Source: Prevotellaceae bacterium UBA7028
Lineage (GTDB): Bacteria > Bacteroidota > Bacteroidia > Bacteroidales > Bacteroidaceae
Assembly: GCA_002494215.1 (NCBI GenBank)
Contig: DLBF01000167.1
Span: 1-15,656 of the forward strand
Reading direction: 5' to 3'
Length of the DNA: 15,656 nt
Shown here: one piece after another, positions 1-7,761 of the stretch
How positions within the stretch are numbered: the stretch's first letter is position 1
Layout of the letters: each line of letters starts with the position of its first letter
Notes under the pieces: model-generated
Seen by the model: the letters and a program-made list of their open reading frames with translations, nothing else
What the model was told of the DNA's origin: nothing
The model's database searches: none
Translations under genes and position numbers: made by a program

Positions 1-356
1 AGGGCGACCTGAGCGAGAACTTCGAGTATCATGCCGCCAAACGCGAACAGGGACGACTGCTCAGCCGTATCCGCTTCAAGCAGCGCGTGCTGGAGTTTGC
101 CCGTGTCATTGACAAGTCGAAGCTTGGCGGCGACGGCGTGGGCCTGCTCAGCAAGGTGGAACTGACCAACATGGGCAACAACACAAAGATGACCTACACC
201 GTTGTTAGCCCACACGAGGCCAACCTGCCCGAGGGAAAGATTTCCATCAAATCACCCATCGCACAGGCCCTGCTCAAGAAACAGGTAGGCGACATCGTCG
301 AGGTGAAAGTTCCCGTAGGCACCATAAAACTAAGGATAGACAACATAACAATCTAG
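1..356 (+). CDS. greA: Transcription elongation factor GreA, 3' part
   Basis: GreA binds the RNA polymerase secondary channel and stimulates cleavage of backtracked transcripts. The reading frame is open from base 3, so the gene begins before the window; 117 residues remain of a protein usually about 155 long. The visible part starts at the tip of the N-terminal coiled coil with GDLSENFEYHAAK, which contains the acidic pair (D and E of DLSE) that holds the catalytic Mg2+ in this family. The second half of the coiled coil follows, then an FKBP-like C-terminal domain ending in KVPVGTIKLRIDNITI. A GTG at 87 is only an internal Val codon, not a start. The stop TAG (354-356) lies 13 bp before the xylanase ATG, and I see no terminator between them. 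Identification is firm from the DLSEN motif and length. Confidence 0.95.
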   Translation, partial: GDLSENFEYHAAKREQGRLLSRIRFKQRVLEFARVIDKSKLGGDGVGLLSKVELTNMGNNTKMTYTVVSPHEANLPEGKISIKSPIAQALLKKQVGDIVEVKVPVGTIKLRIDNITI

Positions 357-369
357 TCCCTTTTTTATC

Positions 370-1446
370 ATGCATAAAACACTTATTATGGCACTTTGTG
401 CCTTTTCCGTTTTCACCAGCTCTATGGCCCAAGAGGGCAAGAACCTGAAAGAAGCCTACAAGGACTATTTCCTTATCGGCGTTGCCGTAAACCAGCGTAA
501 CATCTCAGACCCCTCGCAAAGCAGCCTGGTCAAGAGAGAGTTCAGCAGTATGACTGCCGAGAACGACATGAAGCCCGTTTCCGTTCATCCCCGGGACGGC
601 GTATGGACCTGGGAGAGCGCCGACCGCGTAGCTAACTTCTGTCGCCAGAACGGTATCAAGTTGCGCGGACACACCCTGATGTGGCACAATCAGATGTGCG
701 AATGGATGTTCTACGATGAGCAGCACAATCTGGTCGGTAAAGAGGTTCTGTTCCAGCGCATGCGAGAACATATACATACGGTAGTAAACAGATACAAGGA
801 TATAGTATATGCATGGGATGTCTTCAACGAGGCTATCAAGGACGGACCACGCGACCCCAACACGCCAGACCAGCCCCTGCGCGAGAGCACTTTCTATAAG
901 ATTTGCGGCAACGACGAGTTTATACGCAAAGCTTTCCAGTATGCACGTGAGGCCGACCCCAACGCCTTACTCTTCTACAATGACTATAATGAGTGCGACC
1001 CCACTAAGTGCGACCGCATCTGCGAAATGATAAAGGAAATGAAAGCTGCCGGAGTGCCCATAGACGGCGTAGGCATGCAGGGACACTACAACATCCACGG
1101 ACCCTCTGCCGAGGATATAGAGGCTGCCGTCAGCAAGTATGCCCAAGTGGTGGATCATATCCACATGACGGAACTGGATATTCGCGCCAACTGGGAGATG
1201 GGCGGTCAACTAGAATTCAGCCAAAACAAAGAGGCGACAATAACCGAAGAGATTAAGAAGAAACAAGATGCCAAGTACAACGACGTTTTCAGCATTATGC
1301 GTAAGCATGCCGATAAGGTGGACTGCGTAACATTCTGGAACCTGAGCGACCGCGACTCTTGGTTGGGAGTTAACAACTACCCCCTACTCTTCGATAAGGA
1401 ATACAAGCCAAAAAGTGCCTATTACATAGTCAGAGACTTTAAGTAA
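370..1446 (+). CDS. Secreted GH10 endo-beta-1,4-xylanase
   Basis: This is a glycoside hydrolase family 10 enzyme, a retaining endoxylanase cutting the beta-1,4-xylan backbone. The 358-residue protein begins with a type I signal peptide (about residues 1-20, cleavage likely after SMA), so it should act in the periplasm or outside the cell. The rest is one (beta/alpha)8 barrel with no carbohydrate-binding module. Visible family landmarks are HTLMWHNQ (101-108), WDVFNEA with the acid/base Glu154, HMTELDI with the nucleophile Glu268, and TFWNLSDRDSWLG (321-333) lining the active site. Cys209, Cys214 and Cys218 cluster in a stretch where family members usually have no such group. The gene follows greA by 13 bp and I see no -7 promoter box in the gap, so it may be read from the greA transcript. 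No susC/susD genes are next to it. The exact substrate (xylan or short xylo-oligosaccharide) cannot be read from sequence. Confidence 0.94.
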   Translation: MHKTLIMALCAFSVFTSSMAQEGKNLKEAYKDYFLIGVAVNQRNISDPSQSSLVKREFSSMTAENDMKPVSVHPRDGVWTWESADRVANFCRQNGIKLRGHTLMWHNQMCEWMFYDEQHNLVGKEVLFQRMREHIHTVVNRYKDIVYAWDVFNEAIKDGPRDPNTPDQPLRESTFYKICGNDEFIRKAFQYAREADPNALLFYNDYNECDPTKCDRICEMIKEMKAAGVPIDGVGMQGHYNIHGPSAEDIEAAVSKYAQVVDHIHMTELDIRANWEMGGQLEFSQNKEATITEEIKKKQDAKYNDVFSIMRKHADKVDCVTFWNLSDRDSWLGVNNYPLLFDKEYKPKSAYYIVRDFK

Positions 1447-1539
1447 AGCTGGCCCCATCGCTTTCTCCTCGTAATTCTGTAATTTACATTTTTTAGCAGA
1501 AGTTTTCGCAAAAACCTTTCTCGTTAAATAGAAACTTAT

Positions 1540-1547
1540 TATCTTTG
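1540..1547 (+). promoter_or_regulatory. Promoter -7 box of the DUF2007 gene
   Basis: TATCTTTG matches the Bacteroidetes sigma-ABfr -7 consensus TAnnTTTG. A TTTC 19 bp upstream (1517-1520) is a fair -33 element. It predicts a leader of about 40 nt before the ATG at 1595. Confidence 0.6.
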
Positions 1548-1594
1548 TGACGTAAAAACCCACTTAAAGGGTAAAAAGAAAGATAAAAAAAACG

Positions 1595-1984
1595 ATGAAA
1601 GGCATTACATGCAACAACGCCATTGAGGCCGAGGGATTCCGCGCCGTACTGCAAGAGGCAGGAATAGAGAGCACTATCTACGACGAGACGAACAGCAAGG
1701 TGGCCAGGGGTATCCTGGACAAGACTGTGGACGTGTTGGTGAAAGAAGAGGACATGGAACAGGCCAAGCAACTGTACCAGACATTCCTTGCCGAACAGCA
1801 GAAGGACTTCAAGCCTTGGTGCCCTAAGTGCGGAAGCGAGAACCTAACCATAGAGAAGCTTAACAATTCTACCACTCGCCATCTGCCACGCATACTGGCA
1901 ACAGCATTGATGTCCATCCCCTTCGGAACTTGCAAAACCGAGAAATACGTCTGCAACGATTGCGGGCATAAGTGGAAAAGGTAA
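1595..1984 (+). CDS. DUF2007 protein with C-terminal zinc ribbon
   Basis: This is a 129-residue cytoplasmic protein of unknown function. Residues 1-67 look like the DUF2007 domain (annotated as 'putative signal transducing protein', with a PII/GlnB-like fold): a short beta strand (ITCNN), the helix EAEGFRAVLQEAGI, and the strand VDVLVKEEDMEQAKQL. Residues 76-79 (CPKC) and 120-123 (CNDC) form the two knuckles of a zinc ribbon. Between the knuckles is a hydrophobic stretch, about residues 97-111 (LPRILATALMSIPFG), long enough for a membrane-touching hairpin but short for a full transmembrane helix. The gene has its own promoter and stands alone between the xylanase and der. The DUF2007 assignment is by pattern; no ligand or partner can be inferred. 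Confidence 0.8.
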   Translation: MKGITCNNAIEAEGFRAVLQEAGIESTIYDETNSKVARGILDKTVDVLVKEEDMEQAKQLYQTFLAEQQKDFKPWCPKCGSENLTIEKLNNSTTRHLPRILATALMSIPFGTCKTEKYVCNDCGHKWKR

Positions 1985-2048
1985 GGCACTTTCGGCCAGA
2001 TAAAAAAACAAAACTTTGTTTTTATTTTATTTATCGCTCGTTTATTCG

Positions 2049-2056
2049 TACCTTTG
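2049..2056 (+). promoter_or_regulatory. Promoter -7 box of der
   Basis: TACCTTTG fits the TAnnTTTG -7 consensus and is embedded in the extended form gTACyTTTGc also seen before lptB, tig and guaB. The -33 region is only a T-run (2025-2028). The box ends 12 bp before the first possible ATG (2069), so the der leader must be very short. Confidence 0.7.
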
Positions 2057-2068
2057 CCGCCCAAATAG

Positions 2069-3385
2069 ATGATTATGAGTAACATTGTAGCTATAGTAGG
2101 ACGCCCGAACGTGGGCAAGTCGACACTTTTCAACCGACTTACACAAACCCGTCACGCCATTGTTAGTGACGAGGCAGGTACCACACGTGACCGCCAATAT
2201 GGCAAATGCGAATGGGGGCAGAGAGAGTTCTCGGTAATAGACACCGGAGGATGGGTAGTAAACAGCGATGATATCTTCGAAGAGGAAATACGCAAACAGG
2301 TAACACTGGCAACAGACGAGGCCGATGTGATTCTCTTCCTGGTGGACGTACACAACGGGGTGACAGACCTGGACGAGGCTGTGGCCAGCATTCTGCGTCG
2401 TACCAAGAAGCCCGTGGTACTGGTTTGTAACAAGACAGACAATAACGAAACTTATCTGTCGGCCGAGTTCTATTCCCTGGGACTGGGCGACCCACAATGT
2501 ATATCGGCTGCCACAGGTGGCGGCACAGGAGACCTGCTTGACCTCGTGGTCAGCCTGTTCCCAAAGGAGAGCAACGAGCTGCCTGACGAGAACATCCCCC
2601 GCTTTGCCGTGGTAGGAAGACCTAATGCTGGCAAGAGTTCGCTCATCAACGCTTTCATAGGCGAGGACCGCAACATCGTTACGGACATTGCCGGCACCAC
2701 TCGCGACAGCATCTATACACGATACGACAAGTTCGGATTCGACTTCTACCTGGTAGATACTGCTGGTATCCGTCGCAAGAGCAAAGTAACCGAGGACCTG
2801 GAGTTCTATAGTGTTATGCGCTCTATCCGCGCCATAGAGAACAGCGATGTCTGCATTCTGATGATTGATGCCACACGCGGCATAGAGAGTCAGGACCTGA
2901 ACATCTTCCAGCTGATACAGAAAAACCAGAAGAATCTGGTGGTAGTGGTAAACAAGTGGGATTTGGTGCCCGAAAAGGATACCAAGGTGATGAAGACCAT
3001 GGAGGATGCCATCCGCGACCGTATGGCTCCGTTCACCGACTTTCCTATCATCTTTGCCTCTGCCCTAACCAAACAACGCATCTTCAAGGTATTGGAGACA
3101 GCCAAGGATGTATACCAGAATCGTGTTCGCCGTGTCTCTACCGCCAAGCTGAATGAGGAGATGCTGCCCTTGATAGAGGCTTATCCACCACCATCTATGA
3201 AGGGTAAGTACATCAAAATTAAATACTGCATGCAGGTACCAGAGACGCACGTGCCTACGTTTGTGTTCTATGCCAACCTGCCTCAGTACGTTAAGGAGCC
3301 CTACCGCCGCTTCCTGGAGAACAAAATCCGCGAGCGCTGGAACTTCTGCGGCACACCCATCAATGTGTTTATAAGGCAGAAATAG
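2069..3385 (+). CDS. der: Ribosome biogenesis GTPase Der (EngA)
   Basis: Der is an essential GTPase with two tandem G domains that acts in 50S subunit assembly. The first G domain shows GRPNVGKS (11-18), EAGTTRD, DTGG (58-61) and NKTD (121-124). The second shows GRPNAGKS (183-190), IAGTTRD, DTAG (230-233) and NKWD (294-297). A C-terminal KH-like RNA-binding domain (about 355-438) ends in the family-typical [11 protein letters not shown]. The length of 438 is normal. There are two candidate starts: ATG 2069 (MIMSN) and ATG 2075 ([12 protein letters not shown]). The second matches where Der proteins usually start, while the first lies closer to the predicted transcription start. Nothing is missing from the motifs. 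Confidence 0.98.
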   Translation: MIMSNIVAIVGRPNVGKSTLFNRLTQTRHAIVSDEAGTTRDRQYGKCEWGQREFSVIDTGGWVVNSDDIFEEEIRKQVTLATDEADVILFLVDVHNGVTDLDEAVASILRRTKKPVVLVCNKTDNNETYLSAEFYSLGLGDPQCISAATGGGTGDLLDLVVSLFPKESNELPDENIPRFAVVGRPNAGKSSLINAFIGEDRNIVTDIAGTTRDSIYTRYDKFGFDFYLVDTAGIRRKSKVTEDLEFYSVMRSIRAIENSDVCILMIDATRGIESQDLNIFQLIQKNQKNLVVVVNKWDLVPEKDTKVMKTMEDAIRDRMAPFTDFPIIFASALTKQRIFKVLETAKDVYQNRVRRVSTAKLNEEMLPLIEAYPPPSMKGKYIKIKYCMQVPETHVPTFVFYANLPQYVKEPYRRFLENKIRERWNFCGTPINVFIRQK

Positions 3386-3456
3386 ACCCTCACCCCTTAG
3401 AAAGAGGTGGTAGAAGAAAACATAAAAGTTTTAAGTCAAAAAAAACGAAATCGAGA

Positions 3457-3894
3457 GTGAATAATTCTCAATTCACAATTACACTCCCCAAAAGGAGAAG
3501 ATGGAGGGAGGCCCTATCGGTTCTCGCGCTAGTATCGTTGTTCAGCTGTTCGCCAGAGCAGGGGGATACATTCACAAGCGAGAGTGCCCAGCAGGCCGCC
3601 CAACGCTACTACACCCTGTACACACAAGGCAAAGCCAAGGAATGCGTAGAAGGTATGGCCGATGCCGAATCTTTCTCTCCCGAATATAAAGAGATGTTGC
3701 AGGACGTATTTGCACAGGGGGCCAAAGAGCTTGGACGGAAAGGCAGCGTGGCACGCGTGGAGGCTACGTCAGATACACTCTACGTGGCAGACTCAACCGC
3801 CTACGTATATCTGGATCTAGTGTTCACCGACAGCGTGCACGAACAGGTAACCCTCCCCATGGTGTTCAAAAAAGGAGAGTGGCGATTAAGATAA
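3457..3894 (+). CDS. Small lipoprotein, DUF4878/NTF2-like
   Basis: This is a 145-residue predicted lipoprotein of unknown function. A basic stretch KRRRW is followed by the hydrophobic ALSVLALVSLFS and Cys31, which fits a signal peptidase II lipobox (LFS-C). The mature part (AQQAAQRYYTLYTQGKAK, later VTLPMVFKKGEWRLR) resembles the DUF4878 / NTF2-like small lipoproteins common in Bacteroidales, in which a helix pair precedes a curved sheet ending in a Lys-x-Gly-x-Trp strand. Only a GTG (3457) is available as a conventional start in frame. It lies at the edge of a heptamer repeat, so residues 2-9 (NNSQFTIT) are repeat-encoded and the true start is uncertain. The family assignment is by pattern only. 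Confidence 0.75.
   Translation: MNNSQFTITLPKRRRWREALSVLALVSLFSCSPEQGDTFTSESAQQAAQRYYTLYTQGKAKECVEGMADAESFSPEYKEMLQDVFAQGAKELGRKGSVARVEATSDTLYVADSTAYVYLDLVFTDSVHEQVTLPMVFKKGEWRLR
3463..3483 (+). repeat. Short degenerate heptamer repeat at the lipoprotein start
   Basis: Two close copies and one degenerate copy of a 7-bp unit (AATTCTC, AATTCAC, AATTACA) lie directly behind the GTG start. Rotated to the sense-strand core they read CTCAATT and CACAATT, close to the heptamers at 7704-7738 and 8541-8575. Taken alone it would be weak; the other two arrays make it credible. Confidence 0.45.
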
Positions 3895-3921
3895 TTTAAT
3901 TCAAGAGCCAAGAAGAATACA

Positions 3922-3951
3922 TTGACAGACTATTTGTTCTTTTGAACTTTG
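3922..3951 (+). promoter_or_regulatory. Possible promoter of the M16 peptidase gene
   Basis: TTG at 3922-3924 is followed after 19 bp by GAACTTTG (3944-3951), which misses only the first T of the TAnnTTTG -7 box. It predicts a leader of about 40 nt before ATG 3998. This is weaker than the other promoters in the window. Confidence 0.35.
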
Positions 3952-3997
3952 ATTTGAAAAAGCACAACAACCGATAACCGTTTTTAATAAACATATT

Positions 3998-6805
3998 ATG
4001 AAAAAGAGAATTTACATTGTTTTGTTTGCCCTGGTGGCAACAATGATGGGCGCCTCTGCTCAGCAGATGCCTAACGTGCCGCTAGACCCAGCTGTAAAAG
4101 TGGGTGTACTGCCTAACGGTCTGACGTATTACATTCGTCACAACGAGTGGCCCGAGAAGCGTTGCGACTTCTACATCGCACAAAAGGTGGGCTCCATCCA
4201 GGAGGAGGAGAACCAGCGCGGTTTGGCTCACTTCTTGGAACATATGTGTTTCAACGGTACCACGCACTTCCCTGGCGATGCTCTAAAGCAGTATCTGGAG
4301 CGCATAGGTGTCAAGTTCGGAGAGAACCTAAACGCCTATACATCCTTCGACGAGACTGTATATAATATAAATAATGTAAATATGGAGACGGCAGGCGCCA
4401 TCGACTCTTGTCTGTTAATTCTGCACGACTGGAGCCACGACCTGCTGCTGGAGGACAAAGAAATTGACAAGGAGCGTGGCGTCATCAACGAGGAGTGGCG
4501 TATGCGCCGCTCTGCCATGATGCGTATGCAGGAGGCAGCATTCAAGGACCTGTATGTAGGAAGCCGCTATGCCGACCGCATGCCCATAGGAACCATGGAC
4601 ATCGTTATGAACTTCCCCTACGAGGATCTGCGTTCATACTACCGTCGCTGGTACCGTCCCGATCTGCAAAGCCTTGTTGTCGTAGGTGATATCAACCCCG
4701 ACGAGATAGAGCAGAAAATCAAGGATATGTTCGCAGACATAGCCCCAGCACCTGCTGATGCTGCTAAGCGTGAGGTGATTCCCGTTCCCGATAACGACGA
4801 GCCTCTGGTTTCTATCCAGAAGGACAAGGAGCAGACTGCCGCCTATGCCATTCTGTTCTTCAAGTACGACGCCACACCACGTGACTTCAAGAACAAAGTG
4901 CCATACATGATGGTCAGGTTCATAAGGAATGCCGTTTCAGGCATGTTCGCAGAGCGTCTTCACGAATTGGCACAGAAGCCCGATTGTCCTTTCTCACAGG
5001 CAAGTATTGATTTCGGAGAATACCTGGTTGCCAAGTCAAAGGAAAGCGTGAACGCAAGCATTGTTATGAAAGAGGGACAATACCTGCAGTCCATAGCAGC
5101 CATTTACCGCGAGTTGCTGCGTGCTAAGCGTGGCGGCTTCACCGAAGCCGAGTTCGAGCGATACAAGCAGGAATACCTGTCGCGCGTAGATGCCTCATAC
5201 GAGGCACGCAACAAGGTACAGAACACCAGCTATGTGAACCAGTATGTCCGTCACTTCCTGGACAACGAGCCTGCTCCAGGCATAGAATGGATTCACCAGA
5301 ACATGAAGCAAATTGTTCCCATGCTGCCACTGGATGCTGTTAACCAAGCATTTCCCAACCTGATCTCCGACAAGAACAGAGCCATCGCCTTGTTTATGCC
5401 CGAGAAGGAAGGCCTGCAGTACCCCACCAAAGAGGAAATTCTGAAAAAACTGGCTGAGGTAGAGGCCGAGGATATCGAAGTATTCAAGGAGGATGTTAAT
5501 ACTGACCCATTGGTTCCCGAACTGAAGTCTAAGGCAAAGGTGAAGAGTGTCAAGGACGACTTCTACGGCGCCAAGCTGATTACACTTAGTAACGGCATCA
5601 AGGTGCACGTGCTGGCTACCGACTACGCACCCAACCAGATTTCTCTGAAGGCCACCAGCTGGGGCGGTAACAGCCTCTACCCCAACGAGGAGTACCTGTG
5701 CGCTGGTAATGCCGACATGGTAAGCCTGGGCGGCTGGGGTTCTTTCTCTTCTACTCAGCTGAGCAAAAAGCTCTCTGGTATTCAGGCCAGAGTCAGCCCC
5801 TCTGTCAGCGATCGTACCGAGGGTCTGAACGGTAGCTGCGTGAAGAAGGACTTCGAGACCATGCTGCAGTTGACCTACCTGTGCTTTACCTCACCCCGCC
5901 GCGATGACGAGGTATTCCAGAGCACAATGGCCCGCTTCCGCGACGCTCTCAAAAACCAAGATCTGAATCCTCAGACTGCATTACAAGACAGTATAGCAAG
6001 TGTCCTGTACAACAATAATGTTAGAGCCAAGCGTATCCGTCTGGAGGACGTAGAGAACATCTCTTACGACCGCATCCTCGACATCTACAAAGAGCGCTTT
6101 GCCAATGCCGCTGACTTTGAGTTCTATCTGGTAGGCGACCTGAACATCGACTCCATCACTCCCATGCTAGTGAAATACCTGGGTGCCTTGCCCGTAAACA
6201 AGAAAATGGAGAACTACAAGGTTATCGACCGCAAGTTGGCAAAGGGCGAGCGCACCTGCATTTTCGAGAAGGAGCAGGATACACCTAATGCAACGGTGAA
6301 CTTTGTTTACCATGCGCCAATGAAGGACAACCTGCGCAACGACATCATGGTGGATATGCTGGAGCAGTCTATGTCCATGTTGTACACCGAGACTGTACGC
6401 GAGGATGAAGGCGGAGCCTACGGCGTGCCCGTAAGTGCTTCACTATCTGACTATCCCGAGGAGATTGCCACCGTACAGATTAAGTTGCCCACAGCACCTG
6501 AAAAGATGGAGCGCATGACAAAGGTGGTCTATGACGGCATAGAAAAGATATGTGCAGAAGGTCCCTCAGAGAATTACCTGCAGAAGATCAAGGAGTATAT
6601 GGTTCGTTCTCATGCCGAGAACCTGAAGAAGAACGGCTACTGGATGAGTCAGCTCTATACCCGCACTCGTTACAACCAAGACTATGTGACAGGCTACGAG
6701 GAGACTGTTCAGAACGTCAGCGTTGCCGACCTGAAGGAACTGGCACAGAAGATCTTCAAGAGTGGCAACCGACTGGTAGTCGGCATGACAAGCCCACAGA
6801 AGTAA
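3998..6805 (+). CDS. M16 family zinc metallopeptidase (PqqL/pitrilysin-like)
   Basis: This is a large secreted peptidase of the insulinase/pitrilysin family. Residues 1-21 form a signal peptide (cleavage likely after GASA-21, before QQMP), which puts it in the periplasm. The inverted zinc motif HFLEH (78-82) gives ligands His78 and His82 and catalytic Glu81; the third ligand is probably Glu166 in ERGVINEEW (159-167). The 935 residues fit four M16 domains in one chain: an active N-terminal half and a C-terminal half beginning near 520 (LITLSNGIKVHVL) that keeps the fold but lacks HxxEH. This two-half architecture forms a clamshell that degrades peptides or unfolded chains inside a chamber. Its natural substrate is not known from sequence. 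The gene is monocistronic, with a strong terminator 19 bp after the stop. Confidence 0.93.
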   Translation: MKKRIYIVLFALVATMMGASAQQMPNVPLDPAVKVGVLPNGLTYYIRHNEWPEKRCDFYIAQKVGSIQEEENQRGLAHFLEHMCFNGTTHFPGDALKQYLERIGVKFGENLNAYTSFDETVYNINNVNMETAGAIDSCLLILHDWSHDLLLEDKEIDKERGVINEEWRMRRSAMMRMQEAAFKDLYVGSRYADRMPIGTMDIVMNFPYEDLRSYYRRWYRPDLQSLVVVGDINPDEIEQKIKDMFADIAPAPADAAKREVIPVPDNDEPLVSIQKDKEQTAAYAILFFKYDATPRDFKNKVPYMMVRFIRNAVSGMFAERLHELAQKPDCPFSQASIDFGEYLVAKSKESVNASIVMKEGQYLQSIAAIYRELLRAKRGGFTEAEFERYKQEYLSRVDASYEARNKVQNTSYVNQYVRHFLDNEPAPGIEWIHQNMKQIVPMLPLDAVNQAFPNLISDKNRAIALFMPEKEGLQYPTKEEILKKLAEVEAEDIEVFKEDVNTDPLVPELKSKAKVKSVKDDFYGAKLITLSNGIKVHVLATDYAPNQISLKATSWGGNSLYPNEEYLCAGNADMVSLGGWGSFSSTQLSKKLSGIQARVSPSVSDRTEGLNGSCVKKDFETMLQLTYLCFTSPRRDDEVFQSTMARFRDALKNQDLNPQTALQDSIASVLYNNNVRAKRIRLEDVENISYDRILDIYKERFANAADFEFYLVGDLNIDSITPMLVKYLGALPVNKKMENYKVIDRKLAKGERTCIFEKEQDTPNATVNFVYHAPMKDNLRNDIMVDMLEQSMSMLYTETVREDEGGAYGVPVSASLSDYPEEIATVQIKLPTAPEKMERMTKVVYDGIEKICAEGPSENYLQKIKEYMVRSHAENLKKNGYWMSQLYTRTRYNQDYVTGYEETVQNVSVADLKELAQKIFKSGNRLVVGMTSPQK

Positions 6806-6823
6806 TTAATCTCTAAGATACAG

Positions 6824-6870
6824 AAGAAGGGAAGTTGCAAATTGCAGCTTCCCTTCTTATTATTTATGAT
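6824..6870 (+). terminator. Strong hairpin terminator after the M16 peptidase gene
   Basis: An 11-bp perfect stem (AAGAAGGGAAG at 6824-6834 with CTTCCCTTCTT at 6848-6858) is extended by one T-G wobble and a further 4-bp stem closing on a 3-nt loop (6840-6842), giving about 16 bp in all. It is followed by the T-rich 6857-6866. It lies between convergent genes. The T-tract favours use on the plus strand, but the stem could also slow polymerase coming from mlaF. Confidence 0.85.
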
Positions 6871-6887
6871 TCGTATTCTCTTCTTTT

Positions 6888-6948
6888 GTCCGTAAGGAGC
6901 GGACTTCGAGTCCGTCCCGTACGGACTCTGTGTCCGTAAGGTTCGGAC
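6888..6948. repeat. Triple palindromic (REP-like) element between convergent genes
   Basis: Three consecutive hairpins occur. The first is GTCCG (6888-6892)/CGGAC (6900-6904) with a 7-nt loop. The second is GAGTCCGT (6908-6915)/ACGGACTC (6921-6928) with a 5-nt loop. The third is GTCCG (6932-6936)/CGGAC (6944-6948) with a 7-nt loop. The outer two start with the same 10 bases GTCCGTAAGG. A competing stem CGGACT (6900-6905)/AGTCCG (6909-6914) uses parts of the first two. It sits just before the mlaF stop codon end and codes for nothing recognisable. Confidence 0.8.
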
Positions 6949-6952
6949 TATA

Positions 6953-7708
6953 TCAACTATTAGCCTCCTTAACTTTGCGGAACAGGTCGCTGGCAAAGAT
7001 AAAGGAGTTGAGGCGCTCGTTGGTGCTGGTCATAATCTGGTCTTTGTTACCCTGCCATTCCATACGACCCTCACATATATAAATAATGTTCTCACCAATA
7101 CCCATAACGGAGTTCATATCGTGAGTATTGATGATGGTGGTCATCTTGTACTCCTCGGTAATGCTATGTATGAGGTCGTCAATTACCAGACTGGTCTTGG
7201 GATCGAGACCCGAGTTAGGCTCATCGCAGAAGAGGTACTTGGGATTAAGGGCTATGGCTCGGGCTATGGCCACACGCTTCTGCATACCACCGCTTATCTC
7301 GCCGGGGAACTTAGCCTCGGCACCTGACAGGTTCACACGATCTAAACAGAACTTGGCACGCTTGATACGGTCGGCTTCGTTCTTGTCGGAGAACATATCC
7401 AAGGGAAACATCACATTCTCCAAGACCGACATAGAATCGAACAGGGCAGCACTTTGAAATATCATACCCATCTCCCTGCGGATAAGTACCTTCTCGCGCT
7501 TAGTCATCTTAACAAAGTCACGTCCATCGTACAGGATTTCTCCCTTATCGGGCTCAAAAAGTCCCACAATATTCTTCATCAACACCGTCTTGCCACTACC
7601 GCTCTGACCAATAATTAGATTGGTCTTGCCTTCCTGGAAAACTGCATTGATATCCTTCAGGACCTCTCTGTCCTCGAACGACTTATATAAATGCTTTACT
7701 TCAATCAT
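6953..7708 (-). CDS. mlaF: MlaF-like lipid transport ABC ATPase
   Basis: This is the ATPase subunit of an MCE/Mla-type ABC system that moves phospholipids between the inner and outer membranes. With the start used here it has 251 residues: Walker A GQSGSGKTV (34-42), Q-loop Gln85 (IFQSAAL), signature ISGGMQKR (138-145), Walker B LFCDEP with Glu163, and switch His196 (INTHD). SGGMQKR and EPNSGLDP are typical of MlaF. The longer frame from 7729 (MFNDQCS...) is translated repeat; ATG 7708 gives MIEVKHLYKSF, the usual start of the family. It follows mlaE with a 53-bp gap that holds a five-copy heptamer array. No MCE-domain (MlaD) gene follows: the next gene is convergent. Confidence 0.93.
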   Translation of the reverse strand: MIEVKHLYKSFEDREVLKDINAVFQEGKTNLIIGQSGSGKTVLMKNIVGLFEPDKGEILYDGRDFVKMTKREKVLIRREMGMIFQSAALFDSMSVLENVMFPLDMFSDKNEADRIKRAKFCLDRVNLSGAEAKFPGEISGGMQKRVAIARAIALNPKYLFCDEPNSGLDPKTSLVIDDLIHSITEEYKMTTIINTHDMNSVMGIGENIIYICEGRMEWQGNKDQIMTSTNERLNSFIFASDLFRKVKEANS

Positions 7709-7738
7709 TGAGCATTGATCATTGAACATTGAACATTG
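7704..7738 (-). repeat. Five-copy heptamer array covering the mlaF start codon
   Basis: On the plus strand the units are ATCATTG, AGCATTG, ATCATTG, AACATTG, AACATTG (7 bp each, no gaps). In mlaF sense they read CAATGnT, so each unit carries an ATG. The last ATG (7708-7706) is the likely mlaF start. The one at 7729 is in frame with it; those at 7736, 7722 and 7715 are not. Confidence 0.9.
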
Positions 7739-7761
7739 GCTAAGGTCTAAAGCCTAAGCCA

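Noticed and set aside
1447..1594. Terminator or small RNA between the xylanase and the DUF2007 gene
   Set aside because: Only 4-bp stems around 1471-1490 can be drawn, although a T-run follows; nothing beyond the promoter at 1540 is supportable.
2004..2023. A/T hairpin (AAAAACAA with TTGTTTTT) after the DUF2007 gene as a terminator
   Set aside because: The stem has a single G-C pair and would be unstable; it is more likely chance in A+T-rich sequence before the der promoter.
2042..2497. 151-codon minus-strand frame opposite the start of der
   Set aside because: It lies opposite the conserved first G domain and shows no family features; it is a by-product of der composition.
3391..3409. Hairpin CACCCCTT/AAGAGGTG just after the der stop as a terminator
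   Set aside because: It has a mismatch in the middle of the stem and is followed by A-rich, not T-rich, sequence.
7709..7729. MlaF start at 7729 (MFNDQCS...)
   Set aside because: The seven extra residues are translated heptamer repeat; ATG 7708 gives the usual family N-terminus.
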